64,000 nucleotides of DNA from Pararhodobacter sp. (GTDB lineage: Bacteria; Pseudomonadota; Alphaproteobacteria; Rhodobacterales; Rhodobacteraceae). The notes beneath the pieces are model-generated. The model did no database searches and was not told the origin of the DNA. It worked only from the letters and a program-made list of their open reading frames with translations. Location: positions 3,379,001 to 3,443,000 of the forward strand of contig NZ_JAUCBZ010000015.1 in assembly GCF_034676545.1 (NCBI RefSeq), written 5' to 3'. Made by a program: the position numbers and the translations under genes. This document shows positions 36,112-44,477 of this stretch, one piece after another (within the stretch, counting starts at the first letter, position 1; each line of letters opens with the position of its first letter).

Positions 36112-37182
36112 TCACCCAGCGTGGATCGTCGGGGCCGCCAGCGGCGAGAAGCCGAAATGCCGAAGCCAGCGCAGATCGCTTTCAAAGAAAGCGCGCAGGT
36201 CGGGGATGCCGTATTTCAGCATCGCCATGCGGTCGATGCCCATGCCAAAGGCAAAACCCTGCCATTCATCGGGGTCGATTCCGCCCGCGCGCAGCACATT
36301 GGGGTGCATCATGCCAGAGCCCAGCACCTCCATCCAGCCGTCGCCTTCGCCGACGCGCAACTGCCCGCCGACCCACGAACACTGAATATCAACCTCGGCC
36401 GAGGGTTCGGTGAAGGGGAAATGCGAGGCGCGGAACCGGGTTTTCACCTTGGTGCCGAAATAAGCACTGAAAAACTCCTCGAGCACCCATTTCAGGTTGG
36501 CCATTGAGATATCGCGGCCAATCGCCATGCCCTCGATCTGGTGGAACATCGGCGCATGGGTCATGTCCATGTCCATGCGATACACCCGCCCCGGCGCGAT
36601 CACCCGGATCGGCGCGCCCTGCTCTTGCATCGCGCGAATTTGCACGGGGCTGGTATGGGTGCGCAGCACATGGGGCGGGCGCGTGTCACCCTCGGCGCGG
36701 TGCATGAAGAACGTGTCATGCTCTTGCCGGGCGGGATGTTCGGGCATGATGTTGAGCGCGTCGAAATTATACCAATCGGTCTCGATCTGCGGCCCCTCGG
36801 CCACCCGGAACCCCATGTCGGCGAAAATTGCCGTGCATTCCTCGGTCACCTGGCTGACCGGGTGGATCGTGCCGCGCGGGCGGGGGCGGCCCGGCAGGGT
36901 CACATCCAGCCACTCGGATTTCAGCCGTTCATCGAGTGCCGCATCGTCCATCGCGATCTTGCGCGCGCGCAGGGCCGTGTCGATCTCATCCCTGAGGCCA
37001 TTCAACGCCGGACCTGCCACAAGACGCTCCTCGGGCGACATCTTGCCCAACTCGCGCATTTTCAGGCTGATCTCGCCCTTTTTGCCCAAAGCCGCAAGTC
37101 GCACCGTCTCCAGCGCCTCAGCGCCCGAAGCCGCCGAAATCTCGCTCAGATATTTCGCCCGAAGATCCTGAATGCCGTCCAT
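36112..37182 (-). CDS. pheS: Phenylalanyl-tRNA synthetase alpha subunit
   Basis: 356 residues from ATG at 37182 (MDGIQDLRAKYLSE). N-terminal coiled coil (residues 1-90), then the class II core: motif HPVSQVTEECTAIFADMGF, WYNFDALNIMPEHPARQEHDTFF, TSPVQIRAMQ, FHQIEGMAI, and the motif 3 segment GFAFGMGIDRMAMLKYGIPDLR. It charges tRNA-Phe together with PheT; pheT is not immediately downstream in this window. The upstream frame extension to 37632 is antisense to the MFS gene and is not coding. Confidence 0.96.
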   Translation of the reverse strand: MDGIQDLRAKYLSEISAASGAEALETVRLAALGKKGEISLKMRELGKMSPEERLVAGPALNGLRDEIDTALRARKIAMDDAALDERLKSEWLDVTLPGRPRPRGTIHPVSQVTEECTAIFADMGFRVAEGPQIETDWYNFDALNIMPEHPARQEHDTFFMHRAEGDTRPPHVLRTHTSPVQIRAMQEQGAPIRVIAPGRVYRMDMDMTHAPMFHQIEGMAIGRDISMANLKWVLEEFFSAYFGTKVKTRFRASHFPFTEPSAEVDIQCSWVGGQLRVGEGDGWMEVLGSGMMHPNVLRAGGIDPDEWQGFAFGMGIDRMAMLKYGIPDLRAFFESDLRWLRHFGFSPLAAPTIHAG

Positions 37183-37323
37183 GAGCCGCCCGTCCCGTCG
37201 TCTGGTCCCGTTTGCGCCGTGGCCTAGACCGAGGCGCGCGCAAATGCAAGCACGAGGGGTGCTTACGGCTTGCCCAGACTGCAATCGCACGGCATCAAGG
37301 GCCGACCTGAAACCGGAGCCACC

Positions 37324-38496
37324 ATGACCGCAGCCACCCGCCCCAATCCGTGGCTGATCCTGTTGGGCCTGTCGCTGGGCGTGCTCGTCACCAACGGGTT
37401 CGGGCGCTTCGCCTATGGGTTGATCCTGCCGGCGATGCGCGCCGATCTGGGCTGGACCTATGCACAAGCCGGATGGCTGAACACCGCCAACGCGCTGGGC
37501 TATATTCTGGGCGCGATCGGCACGATGATCGCCCTGCGCCGGGTCAGCCCAAACCTGCTGTTTGCCATCGGGCTGGTCGGCACGGCGCTGGCGATTCTGG
37601 CAACCGGGCTGATCCCGGCGCTGTGGTGGCAAAGCCTGTGGCGGTTCGTGACGGGGTTGACCGGTGCGCTATCCTTCGCCACCGCCGGGGCCTTGGCGGC
37701 GCGCCTGTTCGCTGACAACCCCAAGCGCAACGCCCTGGGCATCGCAATCCTGTTCGGCTCTGGCGGCGGGACGGCGATCATGCTGGTCGGGGCCACGCTT
37801 CCGCCGCTGCTGGCGACCCAAGGCAATGCCGCCTGGCCCTGGACCTGGGTTCTGGTCGGCAGCCTCAGCCTGCTCTGCGTGCCCCTGGGCCTCTGGGCAG
37901 CGCGGGCCTCGCGCGGTCCGTCACACTCGGGCACCGTGATGATGCCCCTGCCGATCCGCCGCATGTTACCCGAGTTGATGGGCTACGCCGGCTTCGGGCT
38001 GGGCTATATTGTCTATCTCACGTTTCTCTCCGCCTTTATGGCCGAGCAATCCGCCAGCACCGTGCAAGTCGTGCTGGTCTGGGTGCTGCTGGGGGCTTGC
38101 ATCACCGTCTCGCCCTTCTTGTGGCGTGGCATCTTCGCCCGCCACCACGGCGGCATCCCGCTGGCGATGGTTCTGACCGGCATTGCGCTGGGCTCGGCTT
38201 TGCCGGTGCTGTGGCCGGGGTCTCTGGGGCTGGTGATCTCGGCTTTTGTCTTTGGCGGATCGGTGTTCATGGCCCCACCCGCCATCACCAATTTCTCCCG
38301 CAAGAACCTGCCGCCCGACAGCTGGGCCGCCGGGATGAGCCTGTTCACCGTGGTCTTTGCCGTGGCGCAAACTGTCGGGCCCTATGCAGCGGGGTTGCTG
38401 GGAGACCTCGCAGGCAGCATTGGCATCAGCCTTCTGGCCGCTGCCGGCGTGCTGCTGTTCGGGGCTGCGGCGGCCCTGTTCCAGCGGCCGCTGTAG
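37324..38496 (+). CDS. YbfB/YjiJ-family MFS transporter
   Basis: 390 residues, about twelve membrane segments. The YbfB/YjiJ mark GFGRFAYGLILPAMRADLGW is at residues 22-41, followed by GWLNTANALGYILGA. It is divergent from pheS, with the two starts about 140 bases apart. Substrate unknown; the family is thought to carry small organic solutes. Confidence 0.9.
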   Translation: MTAATRPNPWLILLGLSLGVLVTNGFGRFAYGLILPAMRADLGWTYAQAGWLNTANALGYILGAIGTMIALRRVSPNLLFAIGLVGTALAILATGLIPALWWQSLWRFVTGLTGALSFATAGALAARLFADNPKRNALGIAILFGSGGGTAIMLVGATLPPLLATQGNAAWPWTWVLVGSLSLLCVPLGLWAARASRGPSHSGTVMMPLPIRRMLPELMGYAGFGLGYIVYLTFLSAFMAEQSASTVQVVLVWVLLGACITVSPFLWRGIFARHHGGIPLAMVLTGIALGSALPVLWPGSLGLVISAFVFGGSVFMAPPAITNFSRKNLPPDSWAAGMSLFTVVFAVAQTVGPYAAGLLGDLAGSIGISLLAAAGVLLFGAAAALFQRPL

Positions 38497-38595
38497 GGTG
38501 AATCGCCAAAGCGTCTTCCTGATACATCGCCTCTGAGGAAACGGATGCGCGGCGTGCCGCGTCGGGACCGTTGGTCGTTGCAAAACAACATCATC

Positions 38596-38870
38596 ATGGA
38601 GATCATATTCGGGTTCCTGGCCGGGGCCCTGCCCCCGTTGCCCCCTGAGTGCCGCCGATCAAGTAGGCCTCCGCGGCCCGCACAGATCGCCATGGCCCAC
38701 CGCAACCGGGCGGCTAGGCATGTCGCTCAGTTTCAATGCCACTAGACGTTTGAACGTCGCAACCGCATTCGCGCGGATCATGGTGGCTTGGGTTTCATGT
38801 TGCTGGCGCCGTCCCTTGGCGCAGGCTTCGCAACGACCACACGCATAGTCGCCTCGCGCGCGCCGATGGC
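38596..38870 (+). pseudogene. Decayed ccdA-like gene (cytochrome c biogenesis / DsbD-type membrane protein)
   Basis: At 38596 a frame begins MEIIFGFLAGAL and then leaves the family where the conserved TLINPCVLP should follow. Further on, at about 38782-38865, another frame reads GGLGFMLLAPSLGAGFATTT, then RIVASRA, matching the middle helix of CcdA-like proteins (xxLGxxLLVPSLGARFA). The pieces are separated by stops and frame changes, and the functional Cys-Pro motif is gone. With the thioredoxin remnant downstream it makes a dead ccdA-trx pair. Confidence 0.55.
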
Positions 38871-39100
38871 GGGGACTTGCCGGGCGCGGCCTCATTACCC
38901 CGCATCGGCCACAACCCGGATCGGGGGCTCTGCAAAAAACGTCAAGCCTTGATGCGCGCCATCCGACCTGTGCCAACCCCATCCTTGGCCCCGCTTTCAT
39001 CCGCGTCGGACCCAGCCCGTGGCGCGGCAGGTTCCGCCGCATCGAGGTCCGGTCCATCGAAACCCCGCCTTACAGTTCCAGGACCCGCCCAATCTCATCT

Positions 39101-39181
39101 CCCCCCCCCCCAACCGACGGAACGCCCCAGAACAGACGCGATTTCATCACACCCAGCGCGAATGCCAGCCTGCCCCCCCCC
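39101..39181 (+). repeat. Two long poly-C tracts
   Basis: C11 at 39101-39111 and C9 at 39173-39181 within the decayed ccdA-trx region. Such long mononucleotide runs are otherwise absent from the window. Confidence 0.8.
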
Positions 39182-39234
39182 GCGCCACAAAAGCGGATGG
39201 GCGCCGCGACACCCTTGGCCGCTTGCAACCCGCG

Positions 39235-39515
39235 ATGAACAACCGCGAACGCATCATTCTGGAGTTCTCCACGACGCGCTGCAGCACCTGTGACCGCAAG
39301 CAACGCATGATGGACCAATTGCGCGCCGAGCCCCCCGCTACAACCAGAAGCTGACACAGATCCACATCGATTGAGACCCCTGCGACAACAGCCGACTTGT
39401 CACACATTTCAACGTGCCACGCGGCTCAACATTCATCGCCCTCAAGGGCAATCAGGAACGCGGACGCACCGTCGGCGTGACCCCGGTCCCCGATGACGCG
39501 GCCGTGAACACCTGA
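39235..39515 (+). pseudogene. Decayed thioredoxin-family gene
   Basis: The frame from 39235 reads NNRERIILEFSTTRCSTCDR (CSTC redox motif after the usual Phe-strand), then shifts; the next frame continues YNQKLTQIHID, a stop where Trp is expected (TGA for TGG), DPCDNSRLVTHFNVPRGST (cis-Pro region VPRxST) and FIALKGNQERGR, ending at 39515. Both a frameshift and a nonsense change are needed to explain it, so the gene is dead and not just miscalled. Such thioredoxins normally follow ccdA. Confidence 0.75.
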
Positions 39516-39619
39516 TCCGGCTTCATCTTGCCAACAATACTCTGGGGGAGGCCGCGTGCAACGCGGCCGGGGGCAAAGCCCCCATCCCGCCGGGCGGCAA
39601 AGCCCGGCTGAAAACGACA

Positions 39620-39649
39620 AAGGCCGCGCGGAAACCGCGCGGCCTTTTC
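39620..39649 (-). terminator. Rho-independent terminator of rpmI-rplT
   Basis: Strong hairpin AAGGCCGCGCGG / CCGCGCGGCCTT with a three-base loop, 20 bases beyond the rplT stop; A/T runs lie on both sides, so it could stop transcription from either direction. Confidence 0.85.
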
Positions 39650-39669
39650 AATATCACAGGTCGATGCGA

Positions 39670-40032
39670 TCAGGCGATGGCCGCGCGGGCGCGCTCGACG
39701 ATCTGACCGAAGGCCTCGGGCTCGTGCACCGCCAGATCGGCCAGAACCTTGCGATCCACTTCAATGCCAGCCACGGTCAGCATGTTGATGAAGCGCGAAT
39801 ACGTCAGTTCAGGGTCAATGGCCCGAACCGCCGCGTTGATGCGCTGGATCCACAGAGCGCGGAAGTTGCGCTTGCGCGCCTTGCGGTCGCGGGTCGCATA
39901 TTGGTTTGCCTTGTCGACGGCCTGGGTCGCCGTGCGGAAATTCCGCGAGCGGGCGCTGTAGTAACCAGCGGCGGCCTTGACGACTTTACGGTGACGGGCG
40001 TGGGTGACTTTACCGGATTTAACGCGTGCCAT
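39670..40032 (-). CDS. rplT: 50S ribosomal protein L20
   Basis: 120 residues with the L20 signature: MARVKSGKVTHARHRKVVK at the start, ARSRNFRTATQAVDKANQYA, and RKARKRNFRALWIQRINAA. It binds 23S rRNA early in large-subunit assembly and often controls its own operon. It follows rpmI by 12 bases. In many relatives infC, rpmI, rplT, pheS and pheT are adjacent; here rplT and pheS are separated by the MFS gene and the decayed ccdA-trx region. Confidence 0.97.
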   Translation of the reverse strand: MARVKSGKVTHARHRKVVKAAAGYYSARSRNFRTATQAVDKANQYATRDRKARKRNFRALWIQRINAAVRAIDPELTYSRFINMLTVAGIEVDRKVLADLAVHEPEAFGQIVERARAAIA

Positions 40033-40044
40033 GGGTCAATCTCC

Positions 40045-40245
40045 TCAGCGATCGTAGGGCATGTAGGACTTGACGATTTTCGCGTCGGCAGCGCAAAGCA
40101 CCGTGGTGCCGCGTGCGTCGCGAATGAATTTCGTCGTCCGTTTGATCATGCCGTGCCGCTTACCAGCTTGCCCGGCTTTCACGAGGCCAGAGGCCGTCAT
40201 CTTGAAGCGCTTCTTGGCGCTCGATTTCGTCTTCATCTTGGGCAT
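40045..40245 (-). CDS. rpmI: 50S ribosomal protein L35
   Basis: 66 residues, MPKMKTKSSAKKRFKMTASG then KRHGMIKRTTKFIRDARGTT, the standard L35 sequence. Start at 40245 with a GGAG site; the longer frame to 40311 is upstream leader. Co-transcribed with rplT. Confidence 0.97.
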   Translation of the reverse strand: MPKMKTKSSAKKRFKMTASGLVKAGQAGKRHGMIKRTTKFIRDARGTTVLCAADAKIVKSYMPYDR

Positions 40246-40379
40246 TTCCGTCTCCTGACTATTTGAGCGGTGAATTCGCACGACTCGGCATGCCACATTG
40301 GCCGGTCCCACGGGTTATAGAGGCTGCCGATTACCGCGCTCGCGCCGCAAGCGCAAGACCCAAGCTGCCAATTTGGTGA

Positions 40380-40610
40380 TTATCGCCGCCAGTATCGGCC
40401 AATCGTTTGCGCGGCAAGGTCGGGCAACGTGCGCCAGTCATAGCCGCCGCCCGGATGCGTCGTCTGTGCCCAGCCAACCAAGGCCCCGCCGATCACCAGC
40501 AGGATCAGCGCCGCCCAGGGACGCCGCCGATCCGCCCAGGCCGAAACCAAGGCCACAAACGCCAGAGGCAGGAACACAAGCCCCACCAGCAACAACAGAT
40601 CGCGGTCCAT
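40380..40610 (-). CDS. Small conserved membrane protein
   Basis: 76 residues with two membrane segments (LLLLVGLVFLPLAFVALVSA; WAALILLVIGGALVGWA) and a short charged tail. No known domain. It sits 45 bases downstream of pyk on the same strand and is probably co-transcribed with it. Codon use and the clean start support a real gene. Confidence 0.7.
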   Translation of the reverse strand: MDRDLLLLVGLVFLPLAFVALVSAWADRRRPWAALILLVIGGALVGWAQTTHPGGGYDWRTLPDLAAQTIGRYWRR

Positions 40611-40655
40611 GGAGTATCCTAACAGGCTTGGCAGCGTCTGGGCATTTATTTCTGA

Positions 40656-42102
40656 TTATTCACCCTCGGCGCGGTAAATCAAGCGTTCGTCACAGGGTGC
40701 CACGCGCAAGATGTTGGTCGTTCCCGGCACGTTGAAGGGCACGCCTGCGGTCACCACGATCTGATCCGTTTCGGTGGCGTATCCGTTTTCACGCGCGGCA
40801 CGCGCGGCGCTTACCACGGCAGACTTGAAGCGGTCGATCTTGCCCGTCGCAAAGCACCGCACACCCCACACCAGGCACAAACGGCGCAACGTGGTCACCG
40901 AGGGGCAAAGCGCCAGAATCGGCACCTGTGGGCGCTCACGCGCCACCTTGATCGCGGTCGTCCCGGATTCGGTAAAGCAGCAGATCGCCTTGATGTCGGC
41001 GCTTTCCGCAATCTCGCGCGCCGCCGCCACAATGCCATCCGAAACCTCAGAGCGGTCAACCGTCCGGAACGAGGCGATCAACTGCGTATATGTGCTGTCG
41101 CCTTCGACAGAAATGGCCACGCTGTTCATCATGCGCACCGCTTCGACCGGGTAATTGCCAGCCGCGGATTCCGCGGACAACATCACCGCATCCGCCCCTT
41201 CATAAATCGCGGTCGCGACGTCTGACACCTCGGCCCGCGTCGGAACCGGGCTTTCGATCATCGATTCCATCATCTGCGTCGCCACGATCACCGGCTTGGC
41301 CATTTCCCGCGCACGCCGCACCAGTCGTTTCTGGATCGGCGGCACCGAATGCACCGGCAATTCGACGCCCAGGTCGCCACGCGCGATCATCACGCCATCC
41401 GACACCTCGGCAATCGCATCAAAGGCTTTGACAGCTGCCGGCTTTTCGATCTTGGCTAGAATTGCCGCGCGACCGCACGCCAACTCGCGCGCCTCGATGA
41501 CGTCCTCCGGGCGCTGCACGAAGGACAGGCCCAACCAGTCGACGCCCAACTCGCAGACAAATTCCAGATCTTGGCGGTCCTTGTCCGACAGCGCACGCAC
41601 CGGAAGCACGACGTCCGGCACGTTCACGCCCTTGCGGTTCGAGATCACGCCACCGACAATCACCGTGCATTCCGCGTGTGTTTCGTCGCACCTGTCGACC
41701 TTGAGGCTGATTTTGCCATCATTGACCAACAGGCGTGCACCCGGCTCCAGCGCCGCGAAAATCTCAGGGTGCGGCAGGCAGACGCGTTGGGTATTGCCTT
41801 CGGCCGGGTCGAGGTCGAAGCGAAACGCCTGACCTTCCTCCAACTCGACCGCATCATTGGCGAATGTGCCCACCCGCAGTTTTGGCCCCTGCAAATCGGC
41901 CAGGATCGCGATCGGGCCGGCCGGTTTCGGCCTCGACGGCGCGAACAATGGCATGGCGCGCCGCGATTTCTGCGTGCGAGCCATGGCTCATGTTCAGACG
42001 GAAAACGTCTGCACCCGCCTCGAACAGCGCGCGGATCGTCGCATGGTCCGAGGACGCCGGCCCCAGTGTGGCGACAATCTTGACGTTACGGTTGCGTAGC
42101 AT
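40656..42102 (-). CDS. pyk: Pyruvate kinase; one frameshift in this sequence
   Basis: Restored length 481 residues, normal for the family. From ATG at 42102: KIVATLGPASSDHATIRALF, FRLNMSHGSHAE, then after the break IAILADLQGPKLRVGTF; the active-site segment AAILAKIEKPAAV and the MIARGDLGVELP signature are intact. It turns phosphoenolpyruvate and ADP into pyruvate and ATP. The frame is broken near 41914-41916 by one extra base: coding strand CGGCCCGATCGCG where CGGCCGATCGCG would read RPIAIL. Given the gene's importance, a base-call error is more likely than true loss. Confidence 0.93.
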
Positions 42103-42293
42103 TTGCGCGCCTTTCCCTGAGGTTCCCGCACGTCCTATCGCCCAAATCCGGCAAAACAGCAACCTGTGTTTGCAAGAAATGTTACCGCTACCGCCTGAAT
42201 ATGAAGCGCGTTATCGTCAGGCAGCCCCGCGTCACCCCCTTGACCTGTGCCGCGATAAATCCAACCCTGCCCCACCCAATTCAGGAGAGTGAC

Positions 42294-42608
42294 ATGGATG
42301 CCGAAACCCGCACCCAAATCGAAGCTGCCGCGTTTCGTCGGCTGGTGAAGCATCTGATGGAGGATCGTCCTGACGCGCAAAACATCGACATGATGAACCT
42401 CGCCGGGTTTTGCCGGAACTGTCTGAGCCGATGGTATCAAGAGGCCGCCGCCGAGCACGGGACGGAACTTGGCAAAGCCGCCGCCCGCGAAATCGTTTAC
42501 GGTATGCCCTACGATGACTGGTGCGCCCGCCATCAAACCGAGGCCACGCCGGAGCAGAAAAAGGCCTTCGAGACGGCATTCGCGCAGAACGTTGGCCCCA
42601 AGACATAA
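42294..42608 (+). CDS. DUF1244 family protein
   Basis: 104 residues, MDAETRTQIEAAAFRRLVKH and NLAGFCRNCLSRWYQEAA with the two conserved Cys, then YGMPYDDWCARHQTEAT. DUF1244 proteins are small helical proteins widespread in Proteobacteria with no settled function; the CxxC-like spacing may bind metal. AGGAG precedes the ATG at 42294. Divergent from pyk. Confidence 0.9.
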   Translation: MDAETRTQIEAAAFRRLVKHLMEDRPDAQNIDMMNLAGFCRNCLSRWYQEAAAEHGTELGKAAAREIVYGMPYDDWCARHQTEATPEQKKAFETAFAQNVGPKT

Positions 42609-42886
42609 AACCTGCAATTTCCATCGCCAGCCAGTTCCGTGCCCCGACTGGCCCCGGGGCACGAATCATCTCGCGATTGGCTTGCGGCACCAGACCTCTG
42701 TCGCGATGGTTGTTTTTCACCCTGCAACAATACTGGGGCAATTCTCTGCATATTGCAAAGCTCTGCCCCGAATACCACCCCCACTCACACGCTAAAATTG
42801 TAATTCCTCACGCGCCGTTGACGCAGCAGTCCGGCTCTGCACTATGAAGTGGGGTGTTGCTTTTCTGTTTGAAATGGTGGGGTAAA

Positions 42887-44218
42887 ATGGCTTTTGTGGG
42901 ATTGTTGCTGGCGTTGATGCTGGCGTTCGCTTTTGGCAGTGGTGGCAATGATGCCGCCGATGAAACGGATACGATCAACGGAACAGACGGGGACGACACC
43001 CTTGACGGGAGTGACGCGGATGATCTGATCAATGGCGGAACCGGAAACGATTTGATTTCAGGATTCGGTGGCGAAGACACGCTGAATGGCGACGACGGCG
43101 ATGACGTTCTGGACGGCGGCTTTGGCTATGACGTGCTGAATGGCGGCGCAGGGAACGACAGCCTGACGGGTGGCGAAGGCTTTGACACGTTGAACGGCGA
43201 CGACGGCGATGACCTGCTGACGGGCGGCGCGGGTCGTGACCTATTGGACGGCGGCGCGGGCAATGACAGCCTCTCTGGTGGGGCTTGGGCGGATACGCTG
43301 TCGGGCGGGATCGGCGACGACGCGCTCTCGGGCGACGACGGAAATGACCTGATCGACGGCGGCTTTGGCTATGACCTGCTGGCCGGAGGCATGGGCAACG
43401 ACACCATGACCGGCGGCATCGGCTTTGATACGATGGACGGCGGTGACGGCAATGACGTCATGAACGGCGGTGCGGGTCGCGATTTAATGGATGGCGGCGA
43501 CGGCGATGACCTGATGCATGGCGGCGACTGGGCCGACACGATGAACGGCGGTGGCGGCGACGACAGTCTGTACGGTGATGCCGGGAATGACATCCTCGAC
43601 GGAGGCGCGGGCGACGACCGGGTTGATGGTGGCGACGGCAACGACCTGGTGTCCGGTGGCGAGGGCAACGATTCATTGATCGGCCACAGCGGGGACGACA
43701 CGCTGAACGGTGGTGCCGGCAATGACAGCCTGTTCGGGGATGGCGATTACAACGCAAGCGACGGCCTGGTTGGCGACGATCTGCTGAATGGCGGGGACGG
43801 TGAAGACATACTGTTCGGGCGCTACGGGGACGACACGTTGAACGGCGATGTGGGCAATGACACCCTGACCGGCGTCTTCGGGAACAATGTCCTGAATGGC
43901 GGCGATGGGGATGATGTGCTCAATGCGGCCCTCGGTGATACACTCACCGGCGGCAGCGGGGCTGACATCTTCAACATCAGAGCCGCAGGCGAGGACGGCG
44001 ACGGACCGGCGTTGATCACCGATTTTGACCTTGGCGAGGATTCGCTGAATGTGACTGCGATCGTTGATCCTGATGCTTTGGATGAGGCACCGGAGTTGAT
44101 CTTGCGCGACACGGACGCGGGCCTCGAAGTGGTGGTCAATGGCACCGTGGTCGTGGTCCTTTCCGGTATCACGGTTGCCGATGATCCCAGCATCGACCTG
44201 GAAGCCGCAGCAGCGTAG
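42887..44218 (+). CDS. RTX (haemolysin-type calcium-binding) protein 1 with N-terminal membrane anchor
   Basis: 443 residues. Residues 1-20 are a single hydrophobic segment (MAFVGLLLALMLAFAFGSGG). About 34 GGxGxDxLx nonapeptides fill residues 35-370, which fold into calcium-loaded beta-rolls. The C-terminal 75 residues (ITDFDLGEDSLNVTAIVDPD, then VVVVLSGIT) resemble type I secretion targeting ends. Within the repeat region two 81-residue blocks are alike (see separate entry). No enzymatic domain is seen. It precedes a second protein of the same design. Confidence 0.88.
   Translation: MAFVGLLLALMLAFAFGSGGNDAADETDTINGTDGDDTLDGSDADDLINGGTGNDLISGFGGEDTLNGDDGDDVLDGGFGYDVLNGGAGNDSLTGGEGFDTLNGDDGDDLLTGGAGRDLLDGGAGNDSLSGGAWADTLSGGIGDDALSGDDGNDLIDGGFGYDLLAGGMGNDTMTGGIGFDTMDGGDGNDVMNGGAGRDLMDGGDGDDLMHGGDWADTMNGGGGDDSLYGDAGNDILDGGAGDDRVDGGDGNDLVSGGEGNDSLIGHSGDDTLNGGAGNDSLFGDGDYNASDGLVGDDLLNGGDGEDILFGRYGDDTLNGDVGNDTLTGVFGNNVLNGGDGDDVLNAALGDTLTGGSGADIFNIRAAGEDGDGPALITDFDLGEDSLNVTAIVDPDALDEAPELILRDTDAGLEVVVNGTVVVVLSGITVADDPSIDLEAAAA
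43115..43600 (+). repeat. Two tandem 243-bp super-repeats within RTX protein 1
   Basis: Block one (43115-43357) and block two (43358-43600) each hold nine RTX nonapeptides in the same special order: FGYD, xGND, GFD, xGxD, GRD, xGxD, WAD, GxxDD, DxGND. The spacing is exactly 243 bases (81 residues). In block two most of the hydrophobic Leu positions have become Met (DTMT, DTMD, DVMN, DLMD). Confidence 0.9.
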
Positions 44219-44248
44219 GCGTTTGGCGGACCCTCGCGAAACCGACCG

Positions 44249-44274
44249 ACGCGGCGTCCGAACGGGCGCCGCGT
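44249..44274 (+). terminator. Possible terminator after RTX gene 1
   Basis: Perfect hairpin ACGCGGCG / CGCCGCGT with a ten-base loop, 31 bases beyond the stop; no clear U-run follows, so its strength is uncertain. Confidence 0.45.
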
Positions 44275-44477
44275 TGCCCTGTACGGCCAGTCTTTCGTAC
44301 CACCGAATCAGAACAATGACAGCGTTGTTTCGCAATCCGAAACAATGGGGCTATTTCGTGAAGGGAAACGATAGTTGGGAAACTGCCACCGCCACAAAAT
44401 CCGCCAAGTTTAAGGAATCATTGACTATATTTTCCGCCCCCCCACACACTCGCCATGGTAGAGTAAGGAGTCCCCCA

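Noticed and set aside
34635..36413. 592-codon forward frame opposite the MORN gene
   Set aside because: A shadow produced by the regular repeat on the other strand; no domain, no ribosome site.
37183..37632. Long N-terminal extension of pheS
   Set aside because: It is antisense to the MFS gene, low in complexity and absent from PheS proteins; the conserved start is at 37182.
42855..42886. Upstream extension of RTX gene 1 from 42854
   Set aside because: The start at 42887 matches the MAF start of RTX protein 2; the extension adds unrelated residues.
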